Under the pieces are notes generated by a model that was not told the DNA's origin, did no database searches, and saw only the letters and a list, made by a program, of their open reading frames with translations. A stretch of 64,000 nt of DNA from Clostridia bacterium (GTDB lineage Bacteria > Bacillota > Clostridia > UMGS1883 > UMGS1540). The stretch spans positions 67,713-131,712 of the forward strand of contig JAFZQX010000003.1 in NCBI GenBank assembly GCA_017620205.1, in the 5' to 3' direction. Of this stretch, positions 61,512 to 64,000 are shown piece after piece (the first letter of the stretch is position 1; each line of letters starts with the position of its first letter). The position numbers and the translations under genes were made by a program.

Positions 61512-64000
61512 ATGAAAGTATTCAGAAAACACTTATCATTACTGCTTGCGGTATCAATGCTTTTAGCCTTGTTTGCAGTAAGCGGTTCTATCACGGCTTC
61601 TGCCGATCCGACAGCGCTTTTAGAACTTGATTTTTCTAATTTTTCAGCGCAAACTTTTCATGCACCTAATATCGAAGAATCAGAACTTGTCGGCAAGACA
61701 TCGGGCGTTACCGCAACCGGAACACTCGCTGCAAGCACAACTTTGGGCTTTGCCGCAAGAGATGACGGCGGAACCACGTTGACAAAAGAGTCTTTCGCAA
61801 ATGCCAACGGCGGAACTACATATTATATTGACTATTATGATGCTAATGTTTACCCTAATGTAGCAACGGGTAATTCTTATTCCAACCACTTGACGGATGT
61901 GCAGTTTTTTAACAGCAACCTTGAAGCATCGGACAACACGATTTCTTTCTGGGTTGATGTAACGGCAAGCGCTTGGTTCAAAGAAATTCTTTGTTACAGA
62001 GTTGACTATACCAAAGCCAACGGTGATACTTCTTTAAGATCTTTTGACCTTGGTATTAACCCTAACGGCACATGGAATGCTGTTTGTGAATCGTGGGCGG
62101 CTGCTGCACACGCAAGCGCAAAGACAGACGGTGCTTTCTCTGTTCCCACGGGCTGGAAACACGTTGTTATTACAAACCCGGTTCGTTCCGGAAACTCAAA
62201 GACTTTGGACGTGTATGTAAACGGTCAGTTTAAAAAGAGCGTAACGCTTGATATACCTGACACAGCAACCGTAAATCATGCAACTGTATCGTTTTTCGGT
62301 AAATCAGACGGTACTAACAATGCAAGTCAATATTGGAGAGCGAATTGGTACAACCCGCCCGCAGCTCAGCTCGGCGGCGTAAAAGTATATGACGGCGCAA
62401 TGAGTGCTTCTGATGTTGCAAGTCTTTATACTGCACAGCTCCCTGAGTTTTCAGAAGATACCGGACTGCAGACAATTACCGGTTATTCATTTTCCGACGC
62501 TACGGTAGACTATGACGGCGCAAGCCATAATATTACCGTTACTGCGGCACAGGGAGCAACAGAAGGCATAAGCATTGCTTATACATGCAACGGCAGTGCT
62601 TTTTCGGGCGCTACTGAAGTCGGAACATACGATATAACGGCTACAATCACAAAAGACGGCTATCAGCCCCTTGTGTTAAGCGCAACGCTTAAAATCAAGC
62701 AGGTGACAGTTCAGCCGACAGCCGGTGATCTTCTTGTGGATCTTGACTTTTCAACATATGTAAAAGACGATAGTCAGACAGATCCCAACACCGTAGCAGG
62801 ATCTGTTGGTGAAGTTACAAATAACGGTCTCCTTGCAAATACAACCATACTTAAATTCAAATCAAGCGCTATGGTTCAGAACTGGTGCCATTATGATTTG
62901 GCGCTTGAGTCATTTGCAAATGCCGCAGGCTCTACAACATATTATTTGCACAAAACAGTTGGAGTTGACTACTGCACAGACGGCAACAGATTTTCTACTA
63001 TTATAGAAGAAGGCCTTGAAGATCAGGCAAACACAATTTCCTTCTGGGCAAATCATGTTCCCTGCAACAGATCCGGCGCACAGTGGAATATTCTTGACTA
63101 TTCCGCGGAATACGGCGGCACATCAAACATTTTGTTCTCGTTAAACCAGGCGGGAACAACAACCAATAAATTTGTTCTTGTTGGCAGAGGCGAAACACCT
63201 AGTTACGGCGACATTACGGATATTGCGGCAGGCAAGTGGGCTCACTATGTTGTTACAAATCCGGAATATACATTAAATACAGACACAGGCAACTATGAAA
63301 AGACGATGCAGGTGTTTGTAAACGGCGTATGGAAAGGTCAGAAAGTTGTAACAAGACCTTCGGGTACGCTTACAACTGCAAAAATTGCTTTGGCAGGCGA
63401 GGCTGTAAACCCCGGATCTAACAGCGGTAAAAACTGGCCGACCGATATATCGTTCGGCGATGTTAAGGTTTATGCAGGCACAATGTCTGCTTCAGAAATA
63501 ATGGCAAAATATAACGAAGAACTTCCCCGTTATAACAATACTCCTCCGGTTCAAATTATAGAGTTTGTAAACGGTTCGGATGTTACAATAGAAAACCTTG
63601 ACAACCTTCCGTCCGTAACACTTAAATATAATCCCGAATCAGATGATTTGGCACTTTGCTTTGTTGCTTGCTATGATGAAAACGGAGAGCTGCTCGCAGT
63701 TTCTTGTATGAGAACAAACACAGAAGGTACTATAACTGTTGAAATCCCGGACGGAACAAGCGTAGTTAAAGGTTACGCATGGGATGCGGCAACTTTAGCA
63801 CCGATTTCTGATTGCAAAGAGCTTACATACAGTGAAGGATATGATCCGAGCGACGTAGGCGTTACAGGTAATATCTACGACGGAAGCGGAAATGTAATTG
63901 ACTGCTTATCCGGCAAATCCGGCATAAACGGCAGAGTGACAATTTCGTCACTTCAACCGCCTACGGGAGTTAAAGCAGAGCTTTATCTCGACAGAAACGG
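61512..64000 (+). CDS. Secreted LamG/MBG protein, paralogue of the 57599 product (partial, open at the right edge)
   Basis: At least 829 residues, open past the window end. The signal peptide (LSLLLAVSMLLALFAVSG) is followed by LamG 1 (~36-315), an MBG domain (~317-395, TITGYSFSDATVDYDGASHN), LamG 2 (~410-680), the shared ~90-residue module (~681-775, ending GYAWDAATLAPIS) and the start of the beta domain that precedes the esterase in the 57599 protein (SGKSGINGRVTISSLQPPTG, KAELYLDRN). An SGNH domain may therefore follow beyond the edge; this is a prediction. AAGGAGAGG precedes the ATG. It has its own promoter. Confidence 0.83.
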   Translation, partial: MKVFRKHLSLLLAVSMLLALFAVSGSITASADPTALLELDFSNFSAQTFHAPNIEESELVGKTSGVTATGTLAASTTLGFAARDDGGTTLTKESFANANGGTTYYIDYYDANVYPNVATGNSYSNHLTDVQFFNSNLEASDNTISFWVDVTASAWFKEILCYRVDYTKANGDTSLRSFDLGINPNGTWNAVCESWAAAAHASAKTDGAFSVPTGWKHVVITNPVRSGNSKTLDVYVNGQFKKSVTLDIPDTATVNHATVSFFGKSDGTNNASQYWRANWYNPPAAQLGGVKVYDGAMSASDVASLYTAQLPEFSEDTGLQTITGYSFSDATVDYDGASHNITVTAAQGATEGISIAYTCNGSAFSGATEVGTYDITATITKDGYQPLVLSATLKIKQVTVQPTAGDLLVDLDFSTYVKDDSQTDPNTVAGSVGEVTNNGLLANTTILKFKSSAMVQNWCHYDLALESFANAAGSTTYYLHKTVGVDYCTDGNRFSTIIEEGLEDQANTISFWANHVPCNRSGAQWNILDYSAEYGGTSNILFSLNQAGTTTNKFVLVGRGETPSYGDITDIAAGKWAHYVVTNPEYTLNTDTGNYEKTMQVFVNGVWKGQKVVTRPSGTLTTAKIALAGEAVNPGSNSGKNWPTDISFGDVKVYAGTMSASEIMAKYNEELPRYNNTPPVQIIEFVNGSDVTIENLDNLPSVTLKYNPESDDLALCFVACYDENGELLAVSCMRTNTEGTITVEIPDGTSVVKGYAWDAATLAPISDCKELTYSEGYDPSDVGVTGNIYDGSGNVIDCLSGKSGINGRVTISSLQPPTGVKAELYLDRN

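Larger units (their letters stand above)
58211..62176 (+). repeat. Exact nucleotide repeats shared by the two LamG genes
   Basis: A 21-nt identity (58211-58231 and 62127-62147) and a 26-nt identity (58235-58260 and 62151-62176) lie within a longer, highly similar stretch encoding the same LamG strands. The copies are direct and about 3.9 kb apart. Confidence 0.8.

Noticed and set aside
1-64000. CRISPR array, intact transposon or prophage
   Set aside because: No regularly spaced repeats, no complete transposase or integrase and no phage structural genes were found; only the recombinase stump near 4.8 kb.

Overview
The window looks like a chromosomal segment of a low-to-mid GC, endospore-forming member of the Clostridia, probably an uncultured gut or anaerobic-digester lineage. 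The evidence is a germination protease gene (gpr), many S-layer-homology (SLH) proteins, Gram-positive lipoproteins, LplABC-type sugar transport with a YesN-type regulator, AGGAGG/GGTGAT ribosome binding sites and textbook sigma-A promoters. The species cannot be named from the sequence alone.

Layout. 1-4000 (minus strand): the 5' part of an amino-acid-binding lipoprotein gene, a papain-like peptidase with SLH repeats, and a DUF4428 protein. 4085-5300: tRNA-Gln(CUG) with an ideal promoter and terminator, then about 1 kb of decayed mobile DNA holding the C-terminal stump of a large serine recombinase. 5339-7487: an Amidase_6 protein and a PII-like/CPA2 antiporter pair. 7574-9962 (minus): a membrane-anchored surface protein and three small unknown genes. 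10194-15984: a MacAB/YknXYZ-like export operon ending in an SLH protein. 16132-32743: housekeeping genes (rpsB-tsf-yceD-rpmF, hup, ruvC, argGH, gpr, mscL, a cytosine/adenosine-deaminase-type amidohydrolase, a phosphopantetheinyl transferase, pth-mfd-prsA-yebC).

33021-64000 is the accessory part: an orphan YesN/AraC response regulator, an LplB-LplC-binding lipoprotein importer, and then about 25 kb of very large exported proteins on one strand. These are two tandem right-handed beta-helix paralogues (1314 and 1244 aa) with copper-amine-oxidase-N-like domains, two LamG-repeat proteins, two SLH proteins, a LamG protein with both an SGNH esterase and a NodB deacetylase domain, and a partial paralogue of it cut by the window end. 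Strong terminators after 57483 and 61282 mark transcript ends; hairpins without U-tracts lie inside the large operon.

As a system, I infer a surface apparatus for an acetylated, probably uronate- or fucose-containing glycan. Beta-helix enzymes and the esterase/deacetylase would process it, LamG, CBM6-like and MBG modules would bind it, SLH proteins would hold the apparatus at the wall, and the Lpl importer with its regulator would take up and sense the oligosaccharides. The substrate is not shown by the sequence. This locus is the best candidate in the window for something not yet described.
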